Part shown: piece after piece, positions 20,712-32,722 of the stretch
Position numbering within the stretch: position 1 is the stretch's first letter
How the letters are laid out: each line of letters starts with the position of its first letter
Source: Trichuris trichiura
Lineage: Eukaryota > Nematoda > Enoplea > Trichinellida > Trichuridae
DNA length: 64,000 bases
Assembly (NCBI GenBank): GCA_037903355.1
Contig: JBAJFE010000004.1
Span: forward strand, 2,914,001 to 2,978,000
Direction: 5' to 3'
Program-made: the position numbers and the translations under genes
Notes under the pieces: model-generated
The model's database searches: none
The model's input: only the letters and a program-made list of their open reading frames with translations
Told to the model about the DNA's origin: nothing

Positions 20712-23700
20712 TTATGAAAAATCAATAAGAGAAGTTTCGGGCTTAAGTGAATCGCAGAGGTTATAGTAGAATAACTTTTCGGAGTCAACAGCGGCAATCA
20801 ACGCCGATGGAATGGACTTGAACAAAGTTTCGTCTTGAGCGGCCTTCAAGGCTTCCACAAAAGCGGCGGCAGTTGGTATCTGTTTCATGGCAAGCAGAAT
20901 TTCAAGAACTTTCGACCACTGGGCCAGGGACAATAGTACAAGCAAGGCAAGCGTCTTTTGGCACGCCTCCGTACTGCCCAAGTGCTCTGCCCATTTAAGC
21001 ATCACAGCCGTACAGGCTTCCGTGTCCAAAGCTACCTAAAAATCAGTTACTGTAACCGACGGGAAGGGAATTTCAAAAAAAACTTTTAAGCATGCCTTGG
21101 CGAGCCAGACGGACTCCTCCCAAAACCCAAACGACTGTAGGTACCGGCAAGCGTCCGGAGATTTGTCGATGCTTCGAAGCAGCTCTATTCCGTCAGTCAA
21201 CTTGCCGCCGGCAATCAAATTTGTTGCCACCAACTTGATTGTACTCTGACACTCCGGCGAAGACCTACCGGAGGCAAGCAAACAAGCTTTCAGCGAATCG
21301 CTGAAGTAGGATGGTCTGGAACTGTCCGACTCTATTAGCATTTGAATCACCGTTTCGTACTCTCCCAGTAAAGTCAATGTAGTGACGTGGTGCTGCAACT
21401 GATCCGCGGAGCACTGCTTAAAATCGACAGTAACGCATTGGAGGCGCTCGGATATACGAAACAACTCGTTGGGTAAAAGGAAGTCAAAGAAATTGGGAAA
21501 ACCAACGGGATCGCAGCCTTGTCGGTCGTTCATTACTCCCCTAAATACAGACCAAAAGCAGGAAGCCCAATCGTCCCCAAAAAGGGATGCAACAAGAAGA
21601 TTTCGCTCAACAACACTGGAACAGTTGGCTATTGCGACCAGCCTCGACTCGCCAATGCAGTGCAACTGCTTTACCACGTGAACACGCTCGTGCTCGTCCA
21701 AAGAAGACAACCGTACTGCATCAACGAGACTATCCAAAAGATGCTCGTAAAGCCGAGTTTCTTCGTTAAGGTGGGCGAAGCGATACAGATTGAGCAAAAG
21801 TAGACGAATCAACATAGCTCCCGGCCTTGAGCATAGCACTGGGCAAAACAGCGTACTCATCAAGTGATCCTCCACGCTGCTTGTTACGGTCAAAAATTCT
21901 GCGTCGAACAGTCGTACACAACCGTCGGACGTAAGAACCACCGGGCACGCGTCTTCGGACAAGTCTGCGTCCAAACACCGTACACACACTTCCGGAAAGC
22001 AGCAATGCGATAGTCGCACCAAAGTTTGGACATTCCACAACGATATGCCATCCACGTGAAGTGCAATGGCGGTAAAGTCTTCGGGAAAAGTGCAGAAACG
22101 AAGACGCTTCACCGAGCCAAGTTTTGTTAGGGTTGACTTTGAGCTTTTAGACTCCAAGTCCCAGGACGATACGCGCCCATCGCTGTCACCAAAAACAAGA
22201 ATGTCTTGCTTCCAAGCCATTGACGTGACCGAGCCTCCAGTGGTCCACTGCGTTTTAACTTCTCGACCATCCCGTACATGCATGCCTTTAACCACGATGT
22301 GCCAAAGGTGGTTTTCAAAGTCCAAAATAACCAAATTCTCACGGTACAACTCTCTACCACCAGTCGACCCCGTTTTCGGGCTTATACTGTCCTCCGAGGC
22401 AGCCTTCTCCGGCTCCTTTTCCGTTTTGACGTCAGGCATTAGCTTCTCTACCTAAAATTGACTTATTGATGGAAACTTATATCATAAAACCGCGCATGTG
22501 GTCTAGAAACAACTATTGAAAGCGATGGGACATATGTAGGGATAGTAATGGACTTAACATATTCTGTTTTCAAGGGACAACCCCGCTGAAAACATTATCT
22601 CTGTAACGCCTCAGGCCAAGTTGAACTTGGCGCTATCCTTCCATTTTTTCGAGCTTGAAAATACGCGACGCATATGGCCGAGAATTGAAATGCAAATTTT
22701 TATTGATCGCTCGAATGGTGAACGCCTATCCTTTTGGCCAGACGCATCCGGCTTAAGGCCGGCTTTGAAACTACTGTGGCACAACAGTGAGCTCTGAACA
22801 GCTAAACGAACCGGACATGATATATGCCCTTACACAACCTCCAGAAAGTGCATTCTATTGCAGTTAATGAGCTGCTGCTCATCTTCACGCTATGTTACTT
22901 TGTCCCTCCCCGTCAACAACATTTTAAATAATTTTCAGATAATACCCAACTTCAAGAAGAGCAGATAATTTCCTTGCCACTACGGAAACGCATAGCAAAC
23001 AAAAATCGCTACCCTGCTCGTTACGCATTTATCAGTCATACTGTACTGGATTGAAAAAATTCAGGTTCCTTTCTGACAAGCACGCCAGCCTTACCATACT
23101 GCCCTTGAGACAAAGTGTAGTTTTAAACGTGAGGCTTACGCTTGGGCCCAGGCTTAGATATGAGAGCAGGATCTGAAGGCAATAGTACTACTTGTGGAGC
23201 CATAATAAGATGCAAAAATCTTACTGTTTCTTATGTTAAGAGAAAATCTTGTTTTTCGGAAAGAAAATTCAACCAGTTAAACACAAAATGCGACAAAGCT
23301 GACATCGCGCTGTTAGGGCTCATCAACTAAGAAAACGTTGCCAACCTGATGGTGTTTAGTTGACCAGCTCATATCCACAACAATGGGACAACGCCGCGAC
23401 ATTTTCCTAAGCAGTCGGAAAGACCTAAGATCCCACACTTCCAACGGTTGTCGACGAAAAGCTATTGCCAAGTAACAGCAGAAATGGGATACACGCAACA
23501 TTTCGATAGGTGACTCGTCTTGCTCTGGTCGAAGGACTTTGATGTAACCGCTACGCAAGTCAGTGAACAGCAATTCATTACGAACAACGGTCGACGAGCT
23601 GAAGCTTTGCGAACAGCCACTGGAGACTATATGGTCTGAACCGGACCATTCCAAACAACGAACTGGACATGAATGGATGGAAAATTCACGGCGAATCTCG

Positions 23701-26128
23701 CAGGAGCGAAGATCCACCAATTGAATAAGACCATCAAGGTGACCAACAGCCACTAATTGGTGTTTTGTGCCGTCGAAGGCGGGACACATACGAAGAATGC
23801 TTACTGAGCCGCCTATACCCGACGCCGTACCTTCCAAAGAAAACCTAAGTGGTAAAGGAACCGTTTGACGCATATCACGATTCAATAAGACAAAGTCAAC
23901 AAGCCTCAGCAACGAAGGCTCATCGTTCGACATCTCGTACTGCAATGAGTAGCTGGAAAAATAAATATTAACGACTAAACAACAAAAACAAACAATCTAA
24001 CCGGGATATCCGCCCGTTGGTTCCAACAACAACAACGCTGGACTCCGTATGCGGTTCCACGGAAGCGCAGCATACTTTTGAAGATTTGGCTGCAGGCCTT
24101 GGCTGATCAATATGGCAAATAGTCTCATAGCCAACAGTCAGCGGATTGCGAAAGTCGACCTTTACTGATTGATACTTTTTGATTCTCAATGAAATCATTC
24201 CATTTTCTTGGAACAAATAAAAAGCGTCTCTACTTCGACACGGCAACAACGTCGCAATAGGCGAGGCGGAACGATCAAAGACCAAACAGACAACAGTCTG
24301 CATTGGAACAACATTAACAAGCACAATGCCCCGAGGATAAACAAGAAACAGATGGTTCCTTGTCGACGAATGGAAGACAATCTGCCTGCATGAGTCGTCG
24401 CTTTTTCGCTCTTCAAAAGAGCCGTCGTCACCGTAGCCATATTTGGAAGCTGACGTTGAAGAGACTCCCCCGGCAACGGAAAACGCCTTAGCAAGTTGAT
24501 TCTTTATTGACAACGTCATATTGGATTTTCGCGTGGTCACGTCGGCGCCGTCCGTTTGAGACTGAGCCATATCGCTGGGCAAAATCTTGTACTGTTTACC
24601 AAAGGCGGTTGGCACGGTTGAAACGGAGAAGTCGTTCCAACAAAATCAAATTGCCAAAGCTGTTCAAGAACGCAACACGCTGATAGTGAAATGGATCAAG
24701 TGCCATAGCCATCAATGGATCGCAATGCGACGTCTTCCACAGCTTCGTGCCTTGGTCAGCATTCCAGAGAGTCAGTACGGCCGGCTGATGGAGGACTACT
24801 AGCAAATCGCTTGAAGCATCTTGCCACCGCAACCACTGCATGTCTATGACGGGTGCGGATGGTTCGCCAAAAGTGCACTTGCACATTCCACGCAAAACAT
24901 CCCATACAATTATTCTACCGACAGAATCTGCAGATGCCATGCGCAAGTACCAGTCGTAGGAGTCGACAAGGGAGCTGTCCCTTGGAGTATTTTCCTTGTA
25001 CCAACGGACCTACGAGAATGTATTTCATGATACGGAACTTTAGCAAAAAGAATTATGTTAATCAGTATACAAGCTAAAACGCTGCTGTACATCATAATGG
25101 GCCTTACAGCACGGCGAATTCTACTTCTTCGTAAAAATCAATAATAGAAACAAAAAGTCAATAGCATTGGAGCAAACACTATCTTATAAACTTGCTCTGA
25201 CTTATTGCGCAAGAGCGTAGATATAGAACAACTGTATATATTATTCCTTTTTTCATTCTTATTTGGTCAGTTTTCTCAGCATCTGAAAAGTACGAGTATA
25301 CCCATTGAAACATTTAATATCTTATCACATTTAGTAACGTAAGAACGCAAGCTTGCTTGAGTAATGAAACGCTAAGGTTTACATAGAAAGCCACACATCA
25401 AGACCGTAGTGCCATTCCTTCCTTTCCTAACTACTTTAAAACTGTTGCTTCAAAAATATACTTTTGCCATAGCCCAACAAATTTTACTGCAATTTTTAAG
25501 GCGATGACCCTATTGCTATTTCGCAGGTCTGAAAGCGCAGCATGAAAAAACATTTATAATATTCCGCCCTAACTAAAAGAAAGCGAAAAGTGGATACAGT
25601 ATAAGCAACATAAAACATGCAATATTCAATAAAGCAACAAGGCAAAGCGCTCTTCGGCTGCGACGCAGCTGAAAGCCTCAAGAATGGATAAAAAGTGTTT
25701 AAAATAAAACTGTAACTGATGTTCAACAACATTAAAAGTTTGTTTAAAAAATTAGAAGAACAAAAGCCTATAACGCTCTGACTGCGCTACTCTTCCGTAC
25801 GGTTAGTAGAAACTGCGACAAGAAGCTCTGCTTTCAAAATAGGCTCAAGCTGCTGACTGTGCAAAAAAGATAAAATGGACAACACTTCTTTGCCCCTAAT
25901 ATAAGTTTAGCTTGATTTCTCTGGCAAGCGAACACGGAAACAAAAATAAAAAAGGCTTACCTTGACAACATATCCATTGTGACCTGCCAATGTTTGCACA
26001 AGGTTCATAGTTTCTGCGTGGTAGACTACGACAAGGGAATGACAACCGAACGCAAGAAAACCGTTCCATCCCCATTCTAGGCTTCCGCTATTAAGGTTGC
26101 TTAAAAACCCACCAATTGCTTTCGGCAT
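20712..26128 (-). CDS. WDR11: WDR11 (WD repeat-containing protein 11), 5 exons
   Basis: Large two-beta-propeller scaffold; known family roles include endosome-to-Golgi trafficking (WDR11-FAM91A complex) and Hedgehog signalling. Exons on the minus strand: 26128-25961, 25009-24002, 23952-23346, 22451-21084, 21035-20712; introns 2 and 4 are 49 and 48 bp. The translation, about 1157 residues, follows animal WDR11 from start (WGWNGFLAFGCHSLVVV) through LRMASADSVGRIIVWDV, WNADQGTKLWK, LSIKNQLAKAF, AIEML-type IEMLRVSH and LEVWDLRSFRLLRKMS to the diagnostic C-terminal part (SDSLKACL, STIKLVATNLIAGGKL, DACRYLQSFGFWEESVWLAK). The start ATG at 26128 aligns with the animal N-terminus. Exon 2 carries one base too many near 24637-24638: the frame moves from FGNLILL to NDFSVSTVPTAFGKQYK, so the gene is broken there or the base is an assembly error. 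Confidence 0.93.
24637..24638 (-). other. WDR11: Single-base frameshift inside WDR11 exon 2
   Basis: Reading exon 2 in the upstream frame reaches a stop at 24596 after LLERLLRFNRANRLW. Dropping one G of the GG pair restores NDFSVSTVPT, which lines up with the FISDFS region of animal WDR11, and makes exon 2 (1008 nt, 1007 needed) fit its donor phase. No intron with GT...AG ends explains it. Confidence 0.75.
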
Positions 26129-27378
26129 GAAGTGCACAGTTTCCGCGTCAAACGCAACAAAACTTTTCCAATGCCCACTTACATACCGCAAAGCAGAAAA
26201 TGCGCAGAACGGTATTTCTCCGAACCGTTCAGTACAGTATTAGAGATGAGTAGGAGCGCATGCCGTATGGGGTGTCTAGCTGAAATTAGATCTGTAAAAT
26301 AAGACAATAACCTCGCTTAGCTCTTAGGCCAGATTTTGTTGCCTTAAATATACGCTATATAGCCTCAGACAATTAATCCAAAGATCCAAGGCGCATGAAT
26401 TTTGAAAAACCGCCGGCTTACGCCTGTTTCGAAAGTTAGATGAGATAATTACGCTTATTAATACCTTAGCTTCGTTCTTGCTTTTGTTTTTGAACCCCGC
26501 CGAGATTGGTTTAAGAATATTGCTTGCTTTATACGAACTGGCATTGCTAAGCAATGCTCAGGTCGTCGTTGTACTTGCCGCAATAAAATAAGGCAAAAGT
26601 TAGCTTCTTCGATGAAGCTGCTCCTCTAAAAGGCTTTCTGCTATTATTTTTCACTACGCAACATTTTCCCTGCTAACGGGACACTTAGTTTCTGCTTTTC
26701 TTCTTTCTGTCTTAACGCATTGTCGACGTTGGCTTCTTTACGCGCGCTTTCAAGTTTCTTATCCAGGATTAGCCATCTGTGACGCAAAAAGTCTTGGCTG
26801 TGACTGCAGCAGTTCACTTCAACGCAAAAGCATGCATATTATTGTCTGTTTGGCAATTGCGTAGTGAAACGTAAAATTTAAGTGCAATGCAAAGCGGTGG
26901 TCTGATCTGGTAAAATGAACTAATAGATCAGACAATTGTAGGAACAAGGACCTTATGCAACCCTTTCCAGCTCATGATACGCTTAGTTCTTAAGCCAGAA
27001 TGATTACTAAAAATGTTAGAATTTCTTATGCCGCTATTTCAAATTATAAACCAGCTTTATGGCTTTAAACAGAAGCAGATATAATTGGTACTACACCTTA
27101 CTGCTTCTTATTAAAAGCATTATCGCCTAAAACAGCAAGTGTACTGTATGTATTGATAATAGGCAGGTTCTTTTGGCGTACTATCCAAAGCGGTTGGTGC
27201 GACTGTTTTGTTATTGCCTGTCTTTTGCGTTTTACGTACCTCCGTGTTGAATTAACTTTTCCGAAGGCATTTCAAGAGGTTGGTATCCTTTTATACCTGA
27301 CATTCACCTGTCTCCAATCGCGCGAAAGTAAGCATTCAAAGTAGCTACCGTTTTCTAACACGTCGTTCTGCGTTGAAG
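26129..27378. promoter_or_regulatory. Divergent intergenic region, WDR11 / geminin
   Basis: A 1.25-kb stretch between two divergently oriented start codons, so it should hold both promoters. No repeat, RNA gene or further coding exon is seen. Confidence 0.5.
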
Positions 27379-27945
27379 ATGGCTCTTCGTCACGTACAGA
27401 CGTCCCCGAAAGGTAGAAACTTGGTTGGAATACAACACCAGTCAAAGGAGAACCCTAAAGGAAGCACCGTTGGCGTGGAGCAAAAGAACCGCGTTCGCTC
27501 TTTGGTCCAGTGTGGCTTTTTGTCAGAAGATGAGCTTGAAAATCGCAAAGCGCCTGTTTACAAAGACACGGCTTCGCAGACCAAAGCTGACTGGTTACTG
27601 GAACGCCTTAGTTTCAAAGATGTAGCCGTTCAGACGGAATCTAATGTAACAAATTGCTCCGTGAATACTGTGCTGACTCTGAGCGATCTTCAAGAAGTTC
27701 TGGACGAAGGGGGTGAAGCAACACCTTCAAGCACTACTCCTATTTTACTCCATTGGAAACAAATAGCCAAAGAGAACGAGGAGCGCTTGAAGCTGGTTTG
27801 CAAAGATAACGCTCAGTTATTACGTGAAATAGTCAACATGAGAGAACAAATGGATGAGCTTCAAAAAATGGCCGATGAAGGTCAGGTATTACGTGACCTT
27901 TTGGAAGAAGCAATTGCGAACCATGAAGAAACGGCAGAAAATTAG
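27379..27945 (+). CDS. GMNN: Geminin-like DNA replication licensing inhibitor, single exon
   Basis: A 188-residue nuclear protein. The C-terminal half matches the geminin coiled coil: LLHWKQIAKENEERLKLVC, then DNAQLLREI, MREQMDEL and VLRDLLEEAI. In geminin this coil dimerises and, with the segment before it, binds Cdt1 and blocks MCM loading. The N-terminal half is basic and polar, with no clear destruction box (RxxL) at the very N-terminus; RSLV at about 50 is the nearest resemblance. The ATG at 27379 follows GAAG, a good context; no upstream in-frame ATG is used. An AATAAA at 28092-28097 is the likely poly(A) signal. The assignment rests on the coil; geminin relatives (GEMC1, multicilin) are much larger, so geminin is preferred. 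Confidence 0.82.
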   Translation: MALRHVQTSPKGRNLVGIQHQSKENPKGSTVGVEQKNRVRSLVQCGFLSEDELENRKAPVYKDTASQTKADWLLERLSFKDVAVQTESNVTNCSVNTVLTLSDLQEVLDEGGEATPSSTTPILLHWKQIAKENEERLKLVCKDNAQLLREIVNMREQMDELQKMADEGQVLRDLLEEAIANHEETAEN

Positions 27946-28354
27946 ATGACATGACATTTTACGTTTGTCCTGTAGAAAAGCATACGTCCCTGTTCCGTTA
28001 GTGCACGTTACTTACCCATTAGATCATTAGAATACTCTCAACCTTTTTCTGGACTCAATACTCACCGAATTGAATCCCGAAACAGATTACTAATAAACTA
28101 TCCTAAATATTTTTAAAAATTGCGCATTGAACATGCAGCGAGGAATTCTGAATGTTGCTGTGTCAATTTCGAATTGCTGACGCTGCAATGTTATATTATG
28201 TTTATGCAATACTGCTATAAATTGCTGCTGTATTTAGCTGCTTTAAGATTAAAGTATCGCACGCAACTCTCCTTAGACTACCTTGCATTCAGTTGTACCT
28301 GAGTACCTACAATGTACTGTAACAAAAAGTTGTTTACTCGTCGGAAACCTCAGA
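27946..28354. other. Spacer geminin / CXXC1
   Basis: 409 bp on the same strand between the geminin stop and the CXXC1 start, containing AATAAA at 28092-28097. It is short enough that the two could share transcription, but nothing in the sequence proves an operon. Confidence 0.5.
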
Positions 28355-31300
28355 ATGGATGATGGGACACCAAAGAGTGATGCCGAGGGTCCATATTGCA
28401 TATGTCAGTCATATGATGATGATCGGTTTATGATGTATGTGTTATCTTATACATATTGTTCTTCTATTGGTACGTTTTTCGAGTGCGAAGCGTAAACGCG
28501 CACTATAACTTTAGTATGTTGTTTAAGATATGAGTGAAACGGTATAAGCTAAACTGTTTGCGATTTATTCCAAAAAAATTAGGTGGAAAAATTCGACGAG
28601 CAGATATTGCTTCGTCCTCCGTCCGTGCTGCTTTTCGAGCTCAGGTCTTGTCCGTAGTGCATAAATAGCTTAAAAGTTACTTGAAATCCTTATTGTCGTT
28701 TTGTCATTATTTCTTATTCTTTGGATAGGTGATAATATCTGTTCTTTATGCTTAGATCTTGCGACAATTGCGACAACTGGTTTCATGGCGATTGCGTTAA
28801 CATTACCCAGCGCCAGGCCAAGAAAGTGCTTAAGTTTTATTGCCCGCCTTGCCGAGATTCGCAACCCTCGTTAAAAATTGTGTATAGAACCCCAAAGCAG
28901 CCCTCGACAGAACTGGTACGTTTTACGTTGAATTATTATGAATGCTTTACTTTCCGTGTGCACTATTAAAGCTGCTTTGTTTTATCAGACTTTTCTGTGT
29001 GTTTTAGCTTTCCAAACAAGTTAAAGGATGCACGCAGTGCATTGGTTGTTTTCGAACCGAAGATTGTGGTCGCTGTGATATGTGCACTGCTGTTCCAAGA
29101 ACGCACGTTTGTCGTTTGCGAGTTTGCGTCAACTCGATAAAAGGACCTTCCGACCAGGAGCAACAAAGAGATGAAGCGGAATCATCAACCGTCTGTGATG
29201 AAGTGAGCAAATCCTCTTTCCGTTAGCTGAACGTTGCAATCAATTTCATGCCTTTCTTATTGTTTAGAAAACTACCGGCGAAGCCGAACGTTGCAACGAA
29301 TGCATAGGCTGCTTCCAGTCGAAGGATTGTGGTCGTTGCGATATATGCACTGCAGTACCCAAGGTTGGTCTGTGCCGACGGCGAGTTTGTGTCAAACAAG
29401 GCCATTCTTCATCTGGAAAAGTCAAGCGCGATAACAGATCGATTTCTAACTCTCGCAGCGAAAAGGCAAGGATTTTGGCATGAAGTAGCAAAAAACGTTT
29501 GAACACTTATTAATGTTCGCTCTAGTGAGTGTGTAAGTTTGTTGTCGCGTCTCATTAACGCGTTTGTACCTGCAAACCTTTTGTACTTTTGTACGTACAA
29601 TAATCGAGGTGTGAGTTCACGCCAATTCATTTATTACAAACTTTCTGTTGTTCTAGTCTGTACACGCATTTTTATGATGCCGTAAACGCACCAACCTGTG
29701 ACCATTGTTCCATTGCATCTGAGACTATAAAGTTGCGTGGTTAAGTTGTAAAGGTTTTTTGCACATTGTTTTGCAACAGCCTAAACCATCAATGGTTGTT
29801 TAATTCTACATCTTTCACCGCCTTTGACTAGCATCTCTAATTCTTCTTAACTTTGAACCTCTCCTTTGCTTTACACCGCAAAAATTAGCTAATGGTCTGC
29901 TTTGATTAAATAGATAATTTGGAGAATGAACTGTTAGTGCAGCGAGTTGTTCAATTCAGTGCGAATAAATAGAAAAGTGTTGAAATTTACCGAATTAGCT
30001 AGTAGGCAGTTGCGGGTTTTTGAGTTTAAGGCCATAAGAACTGCATGAGTTTTAAGAAGGAAAAAAGAATGGCGAGCGCCTCACAGCATCCAGTTGTTGA
30101 CTGCTTGTCATCCTGTCAGAAAAGTGTATGACAGAGGAGAATAGCAGGGCATTGTTTACGCTTTTCAGCTTAAAGGTGTAGTGATTTGCAGGTAGGATTG
30201 GAATGTTTATTTCCGCACCGTGAAGTTTCGGCTGTTGAATAGATAAGCATGAAAGTCTAGAGATGAAACGAAGGCGAACAAGCAAAACCTCGAGTTTTCG
30301 TTCTTTACCGGCATGCATGAATGCTTAGGCGATTCAAAGGACATTTTTCCGGAATAGATTCTTTTGAACAATCTTTGCTAGACTTACCAGGTCGCCTTGC
30401 AAAGCAGGATTTGTAATAGTGAGCTCTGAGCTTTCCCACGTGTATCTGGACGTCGGCTTACTGTCATTCTATCTTGATTACAGGTTTATTCAAAGGAAGC
30501 ACACAAATTTATAGTATTCAGGTTTGTTTAATACAGAATGCTTCATAATACAACGACGACGTTTAACAAAGCGAGCGTTTCGTCATTTAAGATATTTTTG
30601 CGCGGTGTTCCTTGTCGTCTTGGTTTATTTGAGTAAATTTCTGTTTGCGTAAAATCAAAATTTCACTAACGACAGTGTTTGCTTCAAACACTACGAACCC
30701 TGAAGTTTCGTAAGAAAAATTAACAGGCAGTAATCTATTTCCTTTCTTAATATCCCGAAATGCCAAATGCTAAAATTCTTAGCGTACCAAGCTGTTGTTT
30801 TTTTGGGTAGATACCGTACCTCGCGTCTATGGGACAACGTGCAAGTTTCAGAGCAGAAACTCGCTGGTAGTCTCTACTTGAGAATAAGTGGCTGCATGTA
30901 TTATTGAGTATTCATTTGAAATTGGTAGAGCGAATATTTTTTTGAAAGCGGACTAAACCTGTACGTATGTTCCTTAGGCTTCGCTTGCAGTCGTTTGCGT
31001 GATTCTGTTTGTTGACGTTGTATTTCTTTTGAAGCCTTCTTCCCAAGAAAATGCGCAAGCACGGCCAAAGGAGCATAGAATTGCCAGAAAAAGAAAACGC
31101 GATGAACAGAGGATGGCGAGGAGTTTGTTGAGAGAAAGTGAAGACGTTATTTCGTCAGATCCTGCCTTGCCAACATCGTTCGCTACGCGAGCCGGTTCGA
31201 GGAAATACATTGAATTCATGAAGGAAGCTGGTGTGATTCAGAACGTACCTTTTGAAAATTCTTCTCTGTCCAAACCGTTGAGGCAATGCTTAGGACTACA

Positions 31301-32722
31301 ATGCACCAACGCAGCGAGACGTGATTCGATGTATTGCTCCAACGAGTGTGGCGTAAGACTAGCAATGGAGTACGGTGTTTTCTTCTGCCTTTTGACTAAA
31401 TTGCCAATCGCCATTTTAGGAGGTTGCACACTATTCTCCCGGCTCGAATTAGCGTTATACTAAAGCATCGCCAGACGGTCGTCCATAAGGCTGAAATGAA
31501 ATTGCAGGAACTGGCGAGAACAAGGCACGAAACTGAGCGACGTTTAGAGGAATTGGACTTTCAGGAAAAGAGAATGCAAGAATGGTTGCGTAAAGCCAGC
31601 GGGCTTGCATGCGCTTCGCCTGAAAAGGAGAGCCGCGAAACGGAGACCGACGAAGGCGAAGTTACCATTTTTTGTCCCGTCTGCGGCTTGGAGGTTTCAG
31701 ATAGGGTTCTTCAAAAGCATATGTTCAAGTGCTCTTCAAAAGTGAGTAACAGCCTTTACGACATTTTTAATCCAAATGTCACGTCTTCGTGTATGCTTTG
31801 CCACTTTTCAATTTTTTCGTTTTTTTGCCTTAAGCCTATTCGAAAAGTTCTCTTATTTCGTCTCAGGTTGAATTCTATGGACGAATATACGCTTTTCGTT
31901 CTAAGCTGACACATTGACTTGCTATTGGTCGTTTTAAAGACCAGCATGTTCGATGTATTTTCGTTATAGGTGAAGAAGGCATTACTTTGAAAATTTACTC
32001 TAGTAAAGAATGGGTTGTCGAATCCTTTGGAACTCTTCTGGTTCCGTTGTCACGGAAACGGATCCATAAGCGTTACGGAAGCTTCGACAACCACCCATTG
32101 CCCATACAGACGAAAAAATAAACAGTTTCTTGACTCGTATAAGCTACGCTTTGAAAACTTGTAGAGTTCGATAGAAATACCTGACCTACGATATATACAT
32201 TGCTTTGCTTCGGTTGTGAAAATTTATTTCTAAAAATTTTTCACTAGCTATGCCTGTATTTTTGCTTAAGACGCTCCAAAGATCAGCTTTTTCGTTTTGC
32301 AGATCGAAAGTCGCGTATCCTACGGCACCACGAGCCCGTCGCATAATTCAAAGTATAATATTCTTTGCGACAGTTTCAACAAGTATAACAAGACGTATTG
32401 CAAACGTCTTCGGTTGATTTGCCCGGAGCATTCGAAGAGTGAGAAGATAGCTGACGGCGTTGTATGCGGATGGCCGCTGGACTTGGACTTCGCCTTTACT
32501 TCATTCTCGGATTCGAGCGTCTGTCTGGTAGCGAAGAAAAAGTGCTTAAAGCATTGGCAGTGGGACCGATACCAATTTGCCATGATTGACATGGAACGTT
32601 TGTCCTTGCTACTTCGTCTTGACGAGATAAATGACATGGAAAGGCGCATAAATGTGCGCCTGCTTAGCGGAGGTAATATCATGGATCTGATGCTGAATGA
32701 AACTAAAGTTCACGAAGAGTAA
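28355..32722 (+). CDS. CXXC1: CXXC1/CFP1-type subunit of the SET1 H3K4 methyltransferase complex, with two CXXC fingers
   Basis: Chromatin reader that targets SET1/COMPASS. Exons: 28355-28434, 28756-28915, 29008-29202, 29268-29465, 31035-31369, 31420-31741, 32303-32722; about 569 residues. Order: PHD finger (PYCICQ...FMISCDNCDNWFHGDC...YCPPC), two CXXC fingers on successive exons, then the CFP1-specific region (RQCLGLQCTNAARRDSMYC, ECGVRLA), a coiled coil (KAEMKLQELARTRHETERR), a CxxC...HxxxC zinc motif (IFCPVCGLEV...HMFKC) and the SET1-binding C-terminus (NKTYCKRLRLICPEHS, LKHWQWDRYQFAMIDMER). Animal CFP1 has one CXXC. The exon 4 donor is uncertain: GC (AAG|GCAAGG at 29466) or GT at 29421, both phase 0. 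The other junctions are GT-AG and in phase. Confidence 0.92.
29008..29465 (+). other. CXXC1: Tandem CXXC zinc-finger exons
   Basis: Exon 3 encodes CTQCIGCFRTEDCGRCDMC...CRLRVC and exon 4 CNECIGCFQSKDCGRCDIC...CRRRVC. Each has all eight cysteines in the spacing C-x2-C-x2-C-x5-C-x2-C-x2-C-x8-C-x4-C. The linker before the last two Cys is only eight residues (TAVPRTHV, TAVPKVGL) and lacks the KFGG segment of canonical CpG-binding CXXC fingers. The two exons are clearly duplicates. Confidence 0.88.
29466..31034 (+). other. Long intron 4 of CXXC1
   Basis: About 1.57 kb, much longer than most introns here. I see no further coding exon, but CFP1 proteins vary in this linker and a small exon could be missed. 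Confidence 0.5.
32009..32099. repeat. Small hairpin in CXXC1 intron 6
   Basis: AATGGGTTGTCGAA (32009-32022) is matched in reverse complement by TTCGACAACCACCCATT (32083-32099). The right arm is preceded by TTACGGAAGC, reminiscent of the foldback family, but the element is too short to assign. Confidence 0.45.
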
